Shown: piece after piece, positions 8,214-16,474 of the stretch
Layout: the number at the start of each line of letters is the position of its first letter
Numbering within the stretch: the first letter of the stretch is position 1
Assembly (NCBI GenBank): GCA_019745505.1
Contig: JAIETE010000025.1
Coordinates: forward strand, 1-64,000
DNA: 64,000 nt
Direction: 5' to 3'
DNA from: Candidatus Obscuribacterales bacterium
GTDB taxonomy: Bacteria > Cyanobacteriota > Vampirovibrionia > Obscuribacterales > Obscuribacteraceae
Notes under the pieces: model-generated
What the model saw: only the letters and a program-made list of their open reading frames with translations
Told to the model about the DNA's origin: nothing
Databases searched by the model: none
Translations under genes and position numbers: made by a program

Positions 8214-10241
8214 TCACATTAAGGAGAGTAGTTCTAATCCGCGACCGACGACAATTGCCATGCGATCTTTTATGGAGATTGCCGAAGCCGATTCGACGAC
8301 TGGCAGTGTTGCAACTATCCGTGGTGCCGAAGGAGTGGTGAAGTCGACGATGGCAGCGATGCTCTTTCCATCCGGAGTTCTTCCGGCTGTGATGGCCCGC
8401 TTGCCCTGAACAGCTACAGCTGTGCCGTCATGGGGCAGGTCGACAGAACCGAGGACATGCATGTCCTTATTGTCTTTAGAGAGGACGAGGAAAAATCCTT
8501 TGGTTTGCTGATCTACGAATGTCCCGATCACATAATCGTCTGTCAGAGCGAAATCACGAGGCGCGAGGTTTTCAAAATGCCGTGTCGAAAATTGCTCCAC
8601 ATTGTCGGCGACGCCGTACAGGTAGAGATCGTTGAGTGCCGCGCAAAGCATGTAACCGCCCTGTGCGACTCCACGATTGACGCCCTTGGGAAGGTCGATG
8701 TTTTTCTCGACTTCCAGTTTATTGGAGTAAACTTTCACGCGCTGAGCAATCGACTTTTTCTCTTGTTCGGCGATTACGAATGCTTTTTGAATCACCGGGT
8801 CATAGCAGAGCTGGCTGCCTTGCGTTTTCAGCGTGGCTGCCACATTGCCCAGGCTGTCCATTTTTCTAAGGGCAACGCCGTCTTTGGAAAGGCACAGAAT
8901 ATAGCTGCCTGCGCCTACGATAGCCTTTAGCGAAGTGGTCAAATCTTGCGTCGAGATGAGGCTTGGTTTGTCAGGATTGGAGATGTCGTAGAGTTTTAGA
9001 TCGGAACCGCCCAGGACAACCATATTGTTCCAGCTGGCAACACCGGATGCCGGAAGGCGCGGGATCGAATAGGTATAAACGGGAGTCCAGCCTTCTTTTC
9101 CGCCGGTCAGCATCTCAACTCCCGCCCAGCCTGAAGAGACGTAGATGTTGCGGTCTTTGGCTACGATGCTGGCATGCTGACCATAGCTGCCTTTTGGCGT
9201 GGGTAGATTTACCACCTGTTCTCTGGTCAGATGCCCGGTCTTATCGGCGACTATAGAAAGCACCTTTCGCCCTTGCCTCGTTTCGCCAAGGATGAGGAAT
9301 CGGTCACGTTGAGCGGCGGCACTCAGCACTGACGTCAATGGTTCCAGTGTTAGCGATGACACCACTCGCGGTGCAGGATCGAGGAAAATGGTTCGCGCTT
9401 CGCAGGCATTTGCCAGCCTGTCGTTGATGACCGGACGTCCCGAAACTACGACTGTAGAACGAACACGCGCCAAGCGTTTGAATTCGCCCTCTAGCTTTAT
9501 CGGTTCTTTTGCCTGCGGTGAACGAGGGTAGGCGATGTTGTAAATGTCGAGTTGTGAAATCGGTGCTTGCGCAGCACAGTTGAGAACAACCAGGGTGCGG
9601 TCTTGAACATCCATGGCTGCAACCGGGTATGGAACCGAGAACGATGCAAGCAGCGCTGGTTCTGTGGCTCGACCTTTTGTGGGTGCCTGATACAGCGTCA
9701 CCAGATTCTCTCCGGACAGCGATGTTCCGGCAATACATACCAAGTCGTTGTTGGACGTTATGGAAGTAAACTCAGCGTATTCCCTCAGAGGCATCTTTGA
9801 TACCACAGACGGTGCGGCAAAATTCGTCACGTTGACAGTGACGAGATGGAGCTGCAAATCGGCTGGGTCGGAGTTGAGAGCCACGAGGGCATAGGCGCGC
9901 GGACCGAAGGACGTGAAGTCAAAGACCTTCTTGCCCAGACCGGACAATTCACCCAGAACCTTCACAGGAGTTTTGGGGTTGCCTGGTCGTCTCAAGTCCA
10001 CAGTCGACATTCTGCCGAACTCATCGCAAAAGAGCGAAAAGCCCTGCGGGTTGGCGACCGAGGCAAAATCGGGAATGATTGCCGGAGGCCACTCGGCGCG
10101 CGAAATTGTATGCGGACCAGCAACCGGCGCGACCGGCTTTGCCTTCAATTTGGGTAAACCAAAGGCGGGATCGAATAAATCGCTTGCGGCCGCCCAGCTG
10201 ATGAGCGAGCCCAAGAGGAATGACCTTCTAGTGAGCATCAC
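8214..10241 (-). CDS. Exported beta-propeller protein with LVIVD-like repeats and Tat signal
   Basis: 675 residues. The N-terminus TRRSFLLGSLISWAAA fits a twin-arginine signal (S/T-R-R-x-F-L), so a folded protein is probably exported. The rest consists of about a dozen short beta-rich repeats such as VVLGGSDLKLYDISNPDKP, typical of LVIVD-type propellers. No enzyme motif was found. It sits between yggT (32-bp gap) and the dicarboxylate symporter (10-bp gap) on the same strand, which suggests one transcript. A binding or surface role connected to the transporter is a guess from context only. Confidence 0.7.
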   Translation of the reverse strand: MMLTRRSFLLGSLISWAAASDLFDPAFGLPKLKAKPVAPVAGPHTISRAEWPPAIIPDFASVANPQGFSLFCDEFGRMSTVDLRRPGNPKTPVKVLGELSGLGKKVFDFTSFGPRAYALVALNSDPADLQLHLVTVNVTNFAAPSVVSKMPLREYAEFTSITSNNDLVCIAGTSLSGENLVTLYQAPTKGRATEPALLASFSVPYPVAAMDVQDRTLVVLNCAAQAPISQLDIYNIAYPRSPQAKEPIKLEGEFKRLARVRSTVVVSGRPVINDRLANACEARTIFLDPAPRVVSSLTLEPLTSVLSAAAQRDRFLILGETRQGRKVLSIVADKTGHLTREQVVNLPTPKGSYGQHASIVAKDRNIYVSSGWAGVEMLTGGKEGWTPVYTYSIPRLPASGVASWNNMVVLGGSDLKLYDISNPDKPSLISTQDLTTSLKAIVGAGSYILCLSKDGVALRKMDSLGNVAATLKTQGSQLCYDPVIQKAFVIAEQEKKSIAQRVKVYSNKLEVEKNIDLPKGVNRGVAQGGYMLCAALNDLYLYGVADNVEQFSTRHFENLAPRDFALTDDYVIGTFVDQQTKGFFLVLSKDNKDMHVLGSVDLPHDGTAVAVQGKRAITAGRTPDGKSIAAIVDFTTPSAPRIVATLPVVESASAISIKDRMAIVVGRGLELLSLM

Positions 10242-10273
10242 AAAACCAACGAACCACTACGGTCCTGCAGGAC

Positions 10274-10528
10274 TTAGAAGAAGTTCCTTACAGCTACCAT
10301 GATTCCTTGTAACACAAAAATGGCCACCATTGGCGACAGATCGATATTGGCAATCGGCGGGATGATACGCCTGAAGGGCGCAATGATAGGTTGCACGATG
10401 CGATCGAGAGTTCTAAAAGGTTGTTCATGCCAGTGAATGTTGGGAAACCAACTTAGCAAACACCAGATGATGATGATGAGGTTGAGGAGCTGGACTAGCC
10501 CGACGATGATATTTCCGACCGCGCTCAC
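10274..10528 (-). CDS. yggT: YggT family membrane protein
   Basis: 84 residues with two transmembrane helices separated by the conserved segment LLSWFPNI...P-RTLDRIVQPIIAPFRRIIPP...DLSPMVAIFVLQ, which is diagnostic for the YggT family. Family members in bacteria and chloroplasts (CCB3, YlmG) are linked to cytochrome maturation, cell division or nucleoid placement; the exact role here is open. It is the first gene of a minus-strand run with the Tat-exported propeller protein and the symporter. Confidence 0.88.
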   Translation of the reverse strand: MSAVGNIIVGLVQLLNLIIIIWCLLSWFPNIHWHEQPFRTLDRIVQPIIAPFRRIIPPIANIDLSPMVAIFVLQGIMVAVRNFF

Positions 10529-10782
10529 TGATTTATTCCTCTTATGCGATACCCATACTTTGGCGACACTACTTCTTAGATGACTCTTAGCTGACTTTTA
10601 ACTGATCTTCTTCAGCTTTTGAATGTCCTTTTTCCTGATTTTTCTCTTTTTCCCTTTCGCGAAGCCTTGGTCTTTGGGCTGTTTTACGCGACAGCTGGAC
10701 ATTCCTTACTGCCTGATTGTAGCATCTTATCTGTTATTAATTTTTGGTAGGCGGGGCGTTTGCTCGGGGGCAAGACAGCATC

Positions 10783-11781
10783 ATGAGAACGGCGTCTTCA
10801 TTCGCCCGACTGCTCACAGGCGAGCAGAAAATGATCGATTCAATTAAGAGTTGGGTGGGCGGCAATCTGATCGGTGACGACTGTGCAGTGCTTGCTTGCC
10901 AGACCTTAGTTTCTACTGACGCTCTGGTAGAGGGGGTTCACTTTCGGCGCGACCTAATGACTCTCGAGGAAATCGGCTGGAAAGCCGTGGCGGTCAATTT
11001 GAGCGACATCGCGGCGATGGCGGGTCGCCCCAGATACCTATTCGTTACTGTCTGCGCGCCGGCTGGATTCTCTCAGAATGACTTTCGCAGCCTTTACAAG
11101 GGTATAGGCGACTGTGCACGGCAATTCCGGGCCGTAATCGCCGGCGGCGACATAACCGCAAGCGACCAGCTTATGCTCTCTGTGACGGTCATAGGTGATG
11201 TGCATGAGAATGGCTGCCTGACCCGCTCAGGCGCCAAGCCTGGCGACGTGCTGATAGCCACCGGCGATTTTGGAGCGAGCAAGGCAGGACTCTGGCAGCT
11301 TTTGTCAGGAGAGCGCGCCGAAAAGCGAAACCAGCAGAGTGTTTCGTCTCACACTCTGGACAAGCACATTCGACCTGTACCTCGCCTGCCCGAGGCCTGG
11401 ATGCTGGTCGAGAAAACCGGCTCGAAAGGCGCGCTAATGGATGCTTCCGATGGTCTTGCCGACGCCCTCGTGCAGCTGGCCAGAACCAGCTCAGTCGGTT
11501 TGATGGTCGAGTTGGGTTCCATTCCGATACACGAGCAAACCAAGAAAGTTGCCGCGCTCGCCAATGTCGACCCCGTCGATTGGGCTCTGTATGGCGGCGA
11601 AGATTATGAACTGGTCGGATGCATCGATGCCAACGTGTGGGGAGAATGGCGCAAGGAAGGCAGTAAGGGCAATCCTTTTGTCCCAATCGGCATCGTAACT
11701 GACGGCTCCTCCATCGACCTTACCCGTCATGGCTCAGCGGCTCCCCCGCTGGATATGAGCAAGAGCTTTCAGCATCTCTAA
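10783..11781 (+). CDS. thiL: Thiamine-monophosphate kinase
   Basis: ThiL phosphorylates thiamine monophosphate to the cofactor thiamine diphosphate with ATP. The protein has the PurM/AIR-synthetase-like fold signature: GDDCAVL near the N-terminus, AVNLSDIAAMAG, GGDITAS, and ALYGGEDYELV in the C-terminal half. I chose ATG 10783, preceded by CGGGGG about 12 bases upstream, giving 332 residues, the usual length. A TTG at 10744 would add 13 residues that are not family-like. The N-terminus reads RTASSFARLLTGEQKMIDSI, somewhat longer than in Escherichia coli. No other thiamine genes are nearby. Confidence 0.88.
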   Translation: MRTASSFARLLTGEQKMIDSIKSWVGGNLIGDDCAVLACQTLVSTDALVEGVHFRRDLMTLEEIGWKAVAVNLSDIAAMAGRPRYLFVTVCAPAGFSQNDFRSLYKGIGDCARQFRAVIAGGDITASDQLMLSVTVIGDVHENGCLTRSGAKPGDVLIATGDFGASKAGLWQLLSGERAEKRNQQSVSSHTLDKHIRPVPRLPEAWMLVEKTGSKGALMDASDGLADALVQLARTSSVGLMVELGSIPIHEQTKKVAALANVDPVDWALYGGEDYELVGCIDANVWGEWRKEGSKGNPFVPIGIVTDGSSIDLTRHGSAAPPLDMSKSFQHL

Positions 11782-11902
11782 TTGTCCTTCTGGCTCACGT
11801 GGCTCCCTACAACCTTTTCCACCTACATAAATTGTTATTTGAACCGGCAAGATCGGCTCTAACGCCGTAAGCTTATGCGAGGTGACTGCGGGAGGGTGTG
11901 AA

Positions 11903-12805
11903 GTGCCGGAAGTGCTTAAAGACCAACAGGCTGCAACTCTTATGGACGGCAAGGAGCTTGCCAAGCTGGTTAAGGACGAGTTGAAAGTCAAAATCGAGCG
12001 TCACACCCGGAAGGGAAAACGCAGCCCGGGTCTGGCGGTTATTCTCGCCGGTGACGACCCGGCCAGCGCTATCTATGTCAAAAATAAAGTGAAGTCCTGC
12101 GAAGCCGCCGGCATCGAAAGTTTTTTCCACAAGTTTCCCGCTGATGTCACTGAGAAAGAGTTGATTGATTGTGTCGAGAAGCTCAATAAGGACGACAAAG
12201 TCGACGGTATTCTCGTGCAACTGCCTCTGCCCGGCAAGCTCTCGGCAGACAATGTTCTAGACCATCTTGATCCGTCAAAAGATGCCGACGGTCTGCATCC
12301 CTATAATCTCGGTTTGCTTTTTTGCGGTAAAAAAGGACCGACGCCATGCACTCCCAAGGGTGTAATGAGACTGCTCGAACAGTACAAAATAGATCCCTCC
12401 GGCAAGAACGCCGTTGTGATAGGAAGGTCCAATCTCGTCGGCAAGCCGGCGGCAGCGCTGCTTACCCAGAAGAATGCGACGGTCACTGTTTGCCACAGTA
12501 AAACAGCCAACTTGAGTGAGGTTTGCAAGCAAGCCGATATTCTCGTTGTCGCAATGGGCAAGCGTGAATTTGTTCGTGGCTCCTGGATCAAACCTGGCGC
12601 TGTCGTTATAGACGTTGGCATTCACCACTCCGAAGGAGAAGGCGGTGCCAAAGGAAAAATTGCCGGCGACGTTTGCTTTGACGAAGCGAAAGAAATCGCT
12701 TCCTTTATCACGCCCGTACCTGGTGGCGTCGGTCCTATGACCGTAGCCATGCTGCTTGCCAATACCTTTGAAAATTATGAGCGCAAAACCGGAGCAACTG
12801 ACTGA
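11903..12805 (+). CDS. folD: Bifunctional methylenetetrahydrofolate dehydrogenase/cyclohydrolase
   Basis: FolD oxidises 5,10-methylene-THF to methenyl-THF with NADP+ and hydrolyses it to 10-formyl-THF, supplying purines and formyl-Met. Motifs: AVILAGDDPASAIYVKNK (catalytic Lys region), DGILVQLPLPG, PCTPKGVMRLL, VVIGRSNLVGKPAAALL (Rossmann) and the C-terminal PVPGGVGPMTVAMLL. GTG 11903 is preferred because GGGAGGG ends six bases before it; this gives 300 residues. A GTG at 11882 is in frame but has no ribosome binding site. The next gene begins on the base after the stop codon, implying co-translation. Confidence 0.93.
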   Translation: MPEVLKDQQAATLMDGKELAKLVKDELKVKIERHTRKGKRSPGLAVILAGDDPASAIYVKNKVKSCEAAGIESFFHKFPADVTEKELIDCVEKLNKDDKVDGILVQLPLPGKLSADNVLDHLDPSKDADGLHPYNLGLLFCGKKGPTPCTPKGVMRLLEQYKIDPSGKNAVVIGRSNLVGKPAAALLTQKNATVTVCHSKTANLSEVCKQADILVVAMGKREFVRGSWIKPGAVVIDVGIHHSEGEGGAKGKIAGDVCFDEAKEIASFITPVPGGVGPMTVAMLLANTFENYERKTGATD

Positions 12806-13423
12806 GTGAAAAAAGAGAAACGGTCTTTACCGCTCTGGTCAAAATCACTGATTGCACTTGTGTTTATCGGTGTCGCCGGTTTTCTCTATGCATCTACGCA
12901 AATAATTCTCGAGTTTCGCACCATAAGCTTGCGCTCGACCGATAAGGCATACATGGCTGTGTGCGCGCAGAAGATCGCGTCATTCCCGCAGCCGCTGCCT
13001 GAAGGGTATGAGTATACGTATGATCTTGATTTCGATTGGTTCAACGTCGTACTTCTTGTTGTGGAGCATGTTCCCAACAAGCAGAAGATCTACTTTATTT
13101 GCCATTTGAATGATAGTGCGGATGCCGTCGCCGCCAAGGAATTACTAGATCGTTTTTACGATATAGGCATAACCACGGAGTCGACAACTTGCAAGTTCAC
13201 CGACGTAAAGACTAAAGGCGAGCTTGACTTGGGCTCTGAGAAAATGCTCTATATGACTGGATTGCTCAAAGATAATAACGGTAGAGTTTATGAGGGGTTA
13301 GTCGGCTGCATTCGCAATGTCGATAAGAAGAAAACTTTGCTTGTATGGTCGCTGAGCGAACCTGGAAAGAAGCTCAAGCTGGACGTTTGTACCAATCTGC
13401 TCAAAAGCCTGCCAAGTCTTTGA
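12806..13423 (+). CDS. Membrane-anchored protein of unknown function
   Basis: 205 residues: a basic N-terminus (KKEKRSLPLWSK), one transmembrane helix at about residues 13-31, then a soluble domain that should lie outside the cytoplasmic membrane. The domain has mixed alpha/beta character and four cysteines. No family is recognised. Its GTG start directly follows the folD stop (TGAGTG), so its translation probably depends on folD. Sharing a transcript with folD need not mean a shared function. Confidence 0.65.
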   Translation: MKKEKRSLPLWSKSLIALVFIGVAGFLYASTQIILEFRTISLRSTDKAYMAVCAQKIASFPQPLPEGYEYTYDLDFDWFNVVLLVVEHVPNKQKIYFICHLNDSADAVAAKELLDRFYDIGITTESTTCKFTDVKTKGELDLGSEKMLYMTGLLKDNNGRVYEGLVGCIRNVDKKKTLLVWSLSEPGKKLKLDVCTNLLKSLPSL

Positions 13424-13467
13424 GCTTGTGTGATAATCGACCTTTCAAACCAGAAAATAGGATCTGA

Positions 13468-15870
13468 ATGCTCACTGCCAACAAAGCAAAGTTCTTGCAG
13501 AAGTTGAAGCATTTTGGCATTCTCTATGGTGCTTTTACTGCTCTGTTTTTAGTCTTCTTTGCGCCTGTGGTTTTGAGAGGCAATCTGCTGGCGCCTGATG
13601 ATGATCGAATGCAGAGTCTGCCGGCTTTTCTTTCCGAAAGAACAGTCTGGTCGCCGCTTCTTGCTGCGGGCTGGCCGGTGCATGCTGATCCACTGGCACA
13701 GATTTGGTATCCGCTGTCTATCATTCTGAGCAAGTTGCCGTTGCCCTTTGGATGGAATTTGTTCATCGTGAGCGGTTACTCGCTCTGCTCTGTTTTCCTC
13801 TATTTATATGTCCGCCTGATTACCGGAAAGCGTTTCCCCTCTATCGTTGCGGCGCTCGTTTTCCCTCTCTCCGGCTCTATGCTGGGCGAATTGCGGCACG
13901 CCCCGATTATTCATTCGATGGCTTATTTGATGGCGCTCTTATTCGTTGTGGAAAAACTATCGAGGCGCTCTTCATGTGTGTGGCTGGCTGCAGGAATTGC
14001 CGCTCTGGGATTGTGCGTGCTGAATGGGCACATGCAATTGGTCGTCTATATCTTGGTAGTGATGGTTTTGTACACGGTGTTTCGTTCCCTGACGATGAAG
14101 GAGGGACAATCACGTTTTCTGCTCAAGGTCTCCACTCTAATTTGCGCAGGATTGGCTATCGGTGCGATACAGATATTGCCGACCTGGGAGCTGACCAGAT
14201 TTAGTGTGCGGAGCAAATTTGCTTTCATCGACTTCCTGTCGTATGCGTGCCATCCGATACAAGCAATCGGACTGGTTACGCCCAATGTGTTTGGCGCGAT
14301 GAACAGCTCATACTTCAAGACTCCCTATTTTGGTCTCGATTTCAGACCGCCACACTTTATGTACTTTGGCCTTTTGCCGATGATCACACTTTGCGCTGCG
14401 TTTCTTCTGATTCGCAGCAATGCCGTAACGTTGTTTTGGCTGGTGATTGGCATTATGGCGTTTTTGCTTTCTTTTGGAAGCGCTACACCGCTGGCTTGGA
14501 TCCTCTACAATATCCCACCGTTTGGTTACTTTAGGGCTCTTTCGCTTTTTTATCCTATTGCCGCAGCCTCATTTGCGATTGTCTGTGGTTGCGTGCTTTC
14601 CAGGCTGATGGACGAGAAACTGGCGCGCAGAAGAATTATTGTATTTGCTGCCACACTTTTCTGTTTGACCTGTGGAGCGATTTCTCTTTCGGTTCAAATC
14701 TTGCAGGAGGTTATTGAGCTTCCGGAGCGCGGTTCGCTCGAAGGAACACTGCCTCCTTTCTGGGAGAACCCGGCTATTCTTGTTCCTTTCTATGGGGCAA
14801 TTCTTATTCTCACAGTGTTTCTAGCCTGGTTGTACAAGCCTGATTGGCGTCCCTTGAAGGCGGCATTACTGGTGGTGGCAGTGGCCGACCTGGCATTTGT
14901 CGGCTGGTTCAATGAATGGCGAAGCGAGAAAATTCCGGTCGCTTCCATGTCGATTCCGCCCGGGCTGTCAGAATATCGCGACCAACTGAATGAAAATCAT
15001 CAGCGCTTACTTCCTGTCAGAGGCGTATCAGCGGAGAACGAAGAGTGTCCGCCGAATCTGTCGAGGCTTTGGAAAGTGCCGAGCGCCAGCGCTTTTGGAC
15101 CACTTCTTAACACGCGCTATCTGGAGGTTCTGGGAATAACGGAAGGTGGCTTTCTGCCGGTGCCGTGGACGTTTACTTCGGACTTTCGAGGCTTCGACAT
15201 TCTGGCAATCAGATACTTGGTCGTTCCCTCCGGCGACAAGCGCCTATGCGATTACCACATCGATGGTAAGCCTATCTTTGTAAAAGCTGCAGAGATAGCA
15301 AAGGCTGACATTTTTGAAAACACTCGGGCAATGCCGAGAGTCTGGATGGTTGGCGAGACGCGATTGATGGATGATGCCGATGTCGTGCGAACGATTCGCC
15401 GGGGAGAATTGCCGGACGGCGAGGTGTTCGATCCATCGAAACTCGCGCTTCTCTCGAAGGGGGGCATGAAGTCGGAGGGCTTCGTTTCGCCTCCTTCAGA
15501 GAAAAAGGTGACTAACTTTTCTGGTTCTGCAAGAGTGATATCGATTGAGAATAGAAGAGTCCTGCTTGAAGCGGAGTCGAGCGCGGGCGGTTTTCTCGTC
15601 TTGAGCGATTTGTTCTACCCCGGCTGGAAAGCAACTGTAGATGGTCAGCCCCGAGAGATCATCCGGACGAACTATGTACTTCGTGGTCTCGATTTGAATG
15701 CTGGAAAACATTCGATCGAGTTTCGCTATGAGCCGTTTTATTTGTATTTGGGTGCAGCCACCAGTTTTCTTGGTTTGCTTTTGCTGACGGCTGTTTTATG
15801 GAGAGGTTTGGCAATCTTAGCCGTCGACAAATCTGTTGCTCATCTTTTGGAACCCGGGATGAGGAGCTAG
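13468..15870 (+). CDS. YfhO-family polytopic membrane protein
   Basis: 800 residues: about 12 transmembrane helices in residues 20-480, an extracytoplasmic domain (480-750) and a last transmembrane helix near 755-780. The C-terminal segment SDLFYPGWKATVDGQPREI followed by VLRGLDLNAGKHSIEFRYEP is the signature of YfhO-type proteins, which are GT-C-like and in Firmicutes are implicated in glycosylating lipoteichoic acid. The N-terminal loop contains DDDRMQ, a possible catalytic acidic site on the first external loop. A lipid-linked sugar donor is expected but not shown. The last 54 bp overlap tail-to-tail with the minus-strand gene 15817-16299. Confidence 0.8.
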   Translation: MLTANKAKFLQKLKHFGILYGAFTALFLVFFAPVVLRGNLLAPDDDRMQSLPAFLSERTVWSPLLAAGWPVHADPLAQIWYPLSIILSKLPLPFGWNLFIVSGYSLCSVFLYLYVRLITGKRFPSIVAALVFPLSGSMLGELRHAPIIHSMAYLMALLFVVEKLSRRSSCVWLAAGIAALGLCVLNGHMQLVVYILVVMVLYTVFRSLTMKEGQSRFLLKVSTLICAGLAIGAIQILPTWELTRFSVRSKFAFIDFLSYACHPIQAIGLVTPNVFGAMNSSYFKTPYFGLDFRPPHFMYFGLLPMITLCAAFLLIRSNAVTLFWLVIGIMAFLLSFGSATPLAWILYNIPPFGYFRALSLFYPIAAASFAIVCGCVLSRLMDEKLARRRIIVFAATLFCLTCGAISLSVQILQEVIELPERGSLEGTLPPFWENPAILVPFYGAILILTVFLAWLYKPDWRPLKAALLVVAVADLAFVGWFNEWRSEKIPVASMSIPPGLSEYRDQLNENHQRLLPVRGVSAENEECPPNLSRLWKVPSASAFGPLLNTRYLEVLGITEGGFLPVPWTFTSDFRGFDILAIRYLVVPSGDKRLCDYHIDGKPIFVKAAEIAKADIFENTRAMPRVWMVGETRLMDDADVVRTIRRGELPDGEVFDPSKLALLSKGGMKSEGFVSPPSEKKVTNFSGSARVISIENRRVLLEAESSAGGFLVLSDLFYPGWKATVDGQPREIIRTNYVLRGLDLNAGKHSIEFRYEPFYLYLGAATSFLGLLLLTAVLWRGLAILAVDKSVAHLLEPGMRS

Positions 15871-16299
15871 CGAGTGCTCGGTGAGACGGCCGTTGCGTTC
15901 GACGAGAATTGTTGCGTCGTCGACTATTGCCGTACTGCCTTTAAACAGACCTTCTTCGAAGTTGACCAGAGTCGTTCCGTTCTGTCTGGTGACGACAGCA
16001 CCTTCAACTTTTCCGCCCTGCGCAAGACCGCGTACCATGTCTACAAGCGTGGGCGTTTTTTCGCTCGCTTCCACGACGTTGGCGGCTTTCGGCATTACCG
16101 CTTCCGAGCGGACGGCTGCCTCCTTTGCTGCTGCCATTGCATCGTGACTGCGCAGATTGCCCTTAATCACTTCTCCGATTGGAGTCATCTCAATAGTGTG
16201 ACCTGCATTCATGCCTCTTGCTGCGACTTGCTCGCCTTTGGGCAAAACCTTTGCACCGACGGTTGCCGCTTCATGCAATAACTTAAGATAGATGCTCAT
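15817..16299 (-). CDS. Conserved-looking small protein of unknown function
   Basis: 160 residues, hydrophilic, no signal peptide or membrane helix. It begins MSIYLKLLHEAATVG and contains an alanine-rich helical middle and a beta-rich end (GAVVTRQNGTTLVNFEEG, IVDDATILVERNG). The start ATG has AAAGGTGAT at suitable distance, supporting translation. Its 3' end runs 54 bp into the convergent YfhO gene, an unusually long tail-to-tail overlap; part of the C-terminus may therefore be constrained by the other frame. Function unknown. Confidence 0.6.
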   Translation of the reverse strand: MSIYLKLLHEAATVGAKVLPKGEQVAARGMNAGHTIEMTPIGEVIKGNLRSHDAMAAAKEAAVRSEAVMPKAANVVEASEKTPTLVDMVRGLAQGGKVEGAVVTRQNGTTLVNFEEGLFKGSTAIVDDATILVERNGRLTEHSLAPHPGFQKMSNRFVDG

Positions 16300-16474
16300 T
16301 TTTTATCACCTTTAGGGGACGCAAGTCCGGCTTCGTTGTGGTGGGGTACTTTTTAGACTATTGCTGTCAGGTGACCGCGTTGTGACATGCAGTGGGTAAA
16401 TTACGAAGCCGATTGTTTTCTAGGGTGTTGGCTGCATTATGCCGAATGCAGCGTGAATTTAGCATGAGCGCTCG

